From Paenibacillus glycinis (GTDB lineage: Bacteria; Bacillota; Bacilli; Paenibacillales; Paenibacillaceae), in assembly GCF_009909185.1 (NCBI RefSeq), contig NZ_JAAAMV010000024.1:62001-126000 (forward strand): a stretch of 64,000 bases of DNA, in the 5' to 3' direction. A model generated the notes under the pieces. The model was not told where the DNA came from. It saw only the letters and a list, made by a program, of their open reading frames with translations, and made no database searches. Shown here in pieces: positions 60,938 to 64,000 of the stretch (position 1 is the first letter of the stretch; the number at the start of each line of letters is the position of its first letter). A program made the position numbers and the translations under genes.

Positions 60938-61661
60938 ATCGGAAGAACATCAATCGTGGCTGGCCGAGCTGGACGCGAAGTCGCGCGCGAAGCAGGCCGG
61001 CTTCATCGACGGCATCTCGGGCAAGCTGAAGCGCCCGCGCGTGACGGCGCCGCCGGCGCATCCTTACCGCGGGGCGCCGGATTTCTGGAAGGCGTTCGAA
61101 TGGCCGCTCGAGGAGCGGATCGCGAAATTCCAAGCGAATTTCAAGGCGGCCGGCGGCCATACGGAACGGCTGGCCTCGATGGAGGACGCGCGCGCCTTCA
61201 TCGCCGGCAAGGCGGCGGAGCTGAGCGCGCGGTACGTCATCCGCCAGAACCAGCCCGAGCTGAACGGCCTGGGCTTGGAGGATGCGATGCCGGACGCGGC
61301 CTTCTCCGTCTGGAACAGCGATCCGCAGGAGCATTGGAAGGCGCGCGCCGCGGAAGCGGACTTCGGCATCGTCGTCGCCGATTACGCGGCTGCTTACACC
61401 GGGTCCGTCACGGTGCTGTCCTCTAAGGACAAGGGCCGTTCCGTCAGCCTGCTGCCGACGGTGCTGATGGTCATCATTCCGCTGGAGCGGCTGCACACGC
61501 GGCTGGGCGAGATTTTGATCGACTTCGACCGCGCTGGGAGAGAGCATCTCCCGGCGGGCATTCATTTCATCTCCGGTCCGAGCCGCTCGGCGGATATCGA
61601 GAACGACCTGACGATCGGGGTGCACGGCCCCGGCGTGGTGTACGCGCTGCTCGTAGGTTGA
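60930..61661 (+). CDS. lutC: Lactate utilization protein C
   Basis: A 243-residue LUD-domain protein (PF02589). The N-terminal part is variable and basic, and the conserved end is FGIVVADYAAAYTGSVTVLS, LLPTVLMVIIPLERLHTRLG, GPSRSADIENDLTIGVHGPG. It is the third component of lactate oxidation. The start lies within the end of lutB (8-nt overlap). Confidence 0.93.
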   Translation: MAKSEEHQSWLAELDAKSRAKQAGFIDGISGKLKRPRVTAPPAHPYRGAPDFWKAFEWPLEERIAKFQANFKAAGGHTERLASMEDARAFIAGKAAELSARYVIRQNQPELNGLGLEDAMPDAAFSVWNSDPQEHWKARAAEADFGIVVADYAAAYTGSVTVLSSKDKGRSVSLLPTVLMVIIPLERLHTRLGEILIDFDRAGREHLPAGIHFISGPSRSADIENDLTIGVHGPGVVYALLVG

Positions 61662-61679
61662 GGGCCGAACGCCGGCCCG

Positions 61680-61709
61680 TTGCATTGCGGCACCGCATGA
61701 TGGTACGAT
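61680..61709 (+). promoter_or_regulatory. Candidate promoter of the FadR-type regulator
   Basis: TTGCAT (61680-61685) and TACGAT (61704-61709) are 18 nt apart in the 117-bp gap after lutC. Confidence 0.4.
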
Positions 61710-61778
61710 TCTCCAGTGTGCGGCATGCCGGAGGCGACATTGCGCTTGGCCGCATGTAGCAGGAAAGGAGCTTCAGCG

Positions 61779-62492
61779 ATGGAAATCACCCGTTTATCCA
61801 AACGCAACCATTACGAGGAGATTGCCGAGCAGCTGAAGCGGCTGATCCTCGACGGCAAACTGAAGGTCGGCGACAAGCTGCCCTCGACCAAGGACATGTC
61901 CGAGCAGTTCGGCGTCGGACGCTCCACGATGAGGGAGGCGCTGAGCGCCTTGAAGGCGATGGGCTATATCGAGATTCGCCAGGGCGGCGGCTGCCGCGTC
62001 ATCAGCAGCGCGCCGTCCCCGTCCCCGGTGGAGCTGCCGGAGCTGCAGACGCTGCGGATGAACCGCGCGACGCTGCTCGAGCTGCTGGAGGCGAGGGAAG
62101 CGCTCGAGGTATCGAACGCCTCCCGCGCCGCGGAGAAAGCCACCGAGGCCGATATCGAGGTGTTGCGGAACCTGATTCGGGAGATGGAAGCGGGCATCGG
62201 CGACGACCGCGAAGGCGAGCGCACGGACGTGCTGTTCCATCTGACGCTGGCGAGAGCGACCCACAACACCGTCATGCTGCGGCTGTTCGAATCCATCGTC
62301 GGCCAGCTGGAGACGGCGATCCGCGACATTCGGCGGGTCGAAATCTACGCGAACCGCTCCGTGGCCGAGAGGCTCTACCGCGAGCATTTGGGGATCTTCG
62401 AGGCCGTATCCGCCGGCAACGCGGCGCTTTCGGGCGAGCGGATGAAGGAGCATTTGGCCCATGTGGTGAGCAATTTGCTGCGGGTGCTGTAG
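61779..62492 (+). CDS. lutR: FadR/GntR family regulator, probable LutR
   Basis: A 237-residue regulator. The GntR winged helix is typical (YEEIAEQLKRLILDGKLKVGDKLPSTKDMSEQ and RSTMREALSALKAMGYIEIRQGGG), and the C-terminal FCD domain has LEAREALEVSNA, DVLFHLTLARATHN and YREHLGIFEAV. Being next to lutABC on the same strand, it is most likely the lactate-responsive repressor. AAAGGAG lies 9 nt before the ATG. Confidence 0.88.
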   Translation: MEITRLSKRNHYEEIAEQLKRLILDGKLKVGDKLPSTKDMSEQFGVGRSTMREALSALKAMGYIEIRQGGGCRVISSAPSPSPVELPELQTLRMNRATLLELLEAREALEVSNASRAAEKATEADIEVLRNLIREMEAGIGDDREGERTDVLFHLTLARATHNTVMLRLFESIVGQLETAIRDIRRVEIYANRSVAERLYREHLGIFEAVSAGNAALSGERMKEHLAHVVSNLLRVL

Positions 62493-62644
62493 AAGCCGGT
62501 TCGTGTTTGCCGGTCTCGCCCCGTTATTGCATCGCTTCGTCCAAGTTTGCAATCGAATGCGTCCTGAAGCACAGGCTGTTCGCTCGGCAAGTAGCCGGGC
62601 GGGCAGCCTTATTTTGGCGCAATAAACGCCTCCATTTTCCTCGG

Positions 62645-62665
62645 GTACCCCAAATGGGGTATACT
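62645..62665 (+). promoter_or_regulatory. Candidate -10 with inverted repeat before cardiolipin synthase
   Basis: TATACT (62660-62665) lies about 50 bp before the gene. The arms GTACCCC and GGGGTAT (62645-62651, 62656-62662; one mismatch) overlap it and could be an operator or a hairpin. No clear -35 is seen. Confidence 0.4.
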
Positions 62666-62715
62666 GGAGCAAGCGCCGAGCGCGCGTGCGACCAAACCAA
62701 GGAGCAATCATCATC

Positions 62716-64000
62716 ATGGCGGATTTTATCCTTTCGAATTTCATAACCATTCTGACCATCATCAATGTTCCGCTGGCGATCGTCGTCATGTTCATGGAGC
62801 GCCGCAACGTCGGCGTGACTTGGGCGTGGCTGATGGTGCTGCTGTTCCTGCCCGCCGTCGGCTTCGTGGTGTATCTGATATTCGGGCAGAACCTGAGCAA
62901 GAAGAAGCTGTACAAGCTGAACAAGCGCACGAAAGAAACCCTAGCCGCGATGGTCGAACAGCAGCGCAGGGAGTTTCACGATCACCGCATCGTGTTTAAT
63001 GATGATGCGGCAGAGCAGCACGCGGACCTGATCTGCATGAACCTGACCAGCGGTTTCGCGCTGTATACGCAGAACAACCACGTCGATATTTACACGAACG
63101 GCCCCGACAAATTCGAGGCGCTGTTCGCGGACATCGAGCGGGCGACCCATCATATTCATCTGATGTACTATATCGTCCACAACGACGGACTGGGCAACCG
63201 GCTCGTCGACGCGCTGACCGCGAAAGCGAAGCAGGGGGTCAAGGTGCGTTTCCTCGTGGACGACATCGGCAGCTCGATGCTGAAGCGGGAGTTTTTCCAC
63301 CGGCTGGTCGCGGCGGGCGGGGAAGTGGCGTATTTCTTCCCGTCCAAGATCCCGTACCTGAACATCCGGGTCAACTACCGCAATCACCGGAAGCTCGTCA
63401 TCATCGACGGCCAGATCGGCTATATCGGCGGCTTCAACGTCGGCGACGAATACATGGGCTTGAACAAGCGGTTCGGCTTCTGGCGCGACACGCATCTGCG
63501 GATCACGGGCTACGCCGTGCTGCAGATGCAGGCCCACTACATGTTCGACTGGAACCTGGCCAGCCACACCTCGTTCAGCCGCGAAGTGCTGGGTTTGTTC
63601 CCGCCGGCGGCAAGCACCGGCACCACGGGCATTCAGATCGTGTCCAGCGGCCCCGACCAGACGCTCGAGCAAATCAAGAACGCGTATATCAAGATGATCC
63701 ATTCCGCCAAGAAATCGATTTATATGCAGACGCCGTATTTTATCCCGGACGAGAGCTTGCTGAACGCCCTCAAGATGGCCGTGCTGTCGGGCATCGACGT
63801 CCGCATCATGCTGCCGAGCAAGCCGGACCACAAGATGGTCTACTGGGCGACCTTCTCGTATCTCGGCGAGCTGCTCGAGGAAGGCATGAAATGCTACCTG
63901 TACGAGAAAGGCTTCCTGCATGCGAAGGCGCTCGTCGTCGACGGCAGCATCGCTACCGTGGGAACGGCCAACGTGGACATCCGGAGCTTTAAATTGAATT
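62716..64000 (+). CDS. cls: Cardiolipin synthase (3' end outside the window)
   Basis: The first 428 residues of a membrane phospholipase-D-type synthase that joins two phosphatidylglycerols. Two N-terminal transmembrane helices (about 5-30 and 38-58, with VTWAWLMVLLFLPAVGFVVYLIFGQN) are followed by the two HKD motifs: NHRKLVIIDGQIGYIGG with His224 and LHAKALVVDGSIATVGTAN with His402. The ATG at 62716 has AAGGAG (62699-62704) 11 nt upstream. The frame is open at the window edge; family length (about 480) implies some 50 residues are missing. Confidence 0.96.
   Translation, partial: MADFILSNFITILTIINVPLAIVVMFMERRNVGVTWAWLMVLLFLPAVGFVVYLIFGQNLSKKKLYKLNKRTKETLAAMVEQQRREFHDHRIVFNDDAAEQHADLICMNLTSGFALYTQNNHVDIYTNGPDKFEALFADIERATHHIHLMYYIVHNDGLGNRLVDALTAKAKQGVKVRFLVDDIGSSMLKREFFHRLVAAGGEVAYFFPSKIPYLNIRVNYRNHRKLVIIDGQIGYIGGFNVGDEYMGLNKRFGFWRDTHLRITGYAVLQMQAHYMFDWNLASHTSFSREVLGLFPPAASTGTTGIQIVSSGPDQTLEQIKNAYIKMIHSAKKSIYMQTPYFIPDESLLNALKMAVLSGIDVRIMLPSKPDHKMVYWATFSYLGELLEEGMKCYLYEKGFLHAKALVVDGSIATVGTANVDIRSFKLN

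Overview
The window looks like chromosome from a GC-rich member of the Paenibacillaceae (Paenibacillus or Cohnella type). The reasons are Gram-positive ribosome binding sites (GGAGG, often with TTG or GTG starts), a T-box leader before tyrS, RNase J, cre-like CcpA sites, YesM/YesN-type two-component genes beside LplB-type sugar permeases, and very large secreted glycosidases carrying SLH cell-wall anchors. No rRNA, tRNA, CRISPR array, prophage or transposase gene was found.

Layout. 1-5.7 kb: tyrS with its T-box, an MFS exporter, RNase J and a polysaccharide deacetylase. 6.0-8.4 kb: an AT-rich island of three same-direction small genes (a SUFU-domain gene, an Imm50-like gene, and a gene broken by two stops). 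Each gene is followed by a related GC-rich 150-190 bp palindromic-ended element; the arrangement resembles integron gene cassettes, but no integrase is in view. 8.5-16.8 kb: a secreted SLH glycosidase, a minimal FAD oxidoreductase, a PhyH oxygenase, an XRE regulator with LAPF repeats, and VOC, ParB-like and RidA proteins. 17.0-23.9 kb: what looks like a D-apiose locus. It has a GntR regulator, an OiaC-like TIM-barrel protein, an ApnO-like protein, a Gfo/Idh dehydrogenase, an amidohydrolase and a GH140 (apiosidase-family) enzyme. An almost identical TTGTATACA operator precedes both the central operon and the GH140 gene.

24.1-38.5 kb: a polysaccharide-use locus with a YesMN-like two-component pair, two sugar ABC permeases, a binding lipoprotein, a 1529-residue SLH glycosidase paralogous to the one at 8.5 kb, and a GH26-like secreted enzyme. 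Cre-like sites precede the transporter and the large glycosidase. 38.7-51.0 kb: a GDPD-like protein, a small conserved protein, an SDR, a PAP2 phosphatase, a two-component system with an RND exporter, a methyltransferase, an MFS exporter and an AraC/PhyH divergent pair. 51.1-51.7 kb: an internally deleted VOC gene and a 56-residue small ORF.

52.0-58.5 kb: an L-rhamnose operon (rhaEW, an ASRT-family gene, rhaA, rhaB and a DeoR regulator) behind a T/A-rich inverted repeat. 58.7-62.5 kb: lactate use (lutABC plus a FadR-type regulator). 62.7 kb to the end: a cardiolipin synthase cut by the window edge.

Taken together the region serves a plant-polysaccharide lifestyle: secreted cell-wall-anchored glycosidases, oligosaccharide import, and catabolism of the branched or deoxy sugars (apiose, rhamnose) found in pectins. 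All functional calls are from sequence reading without database searches.
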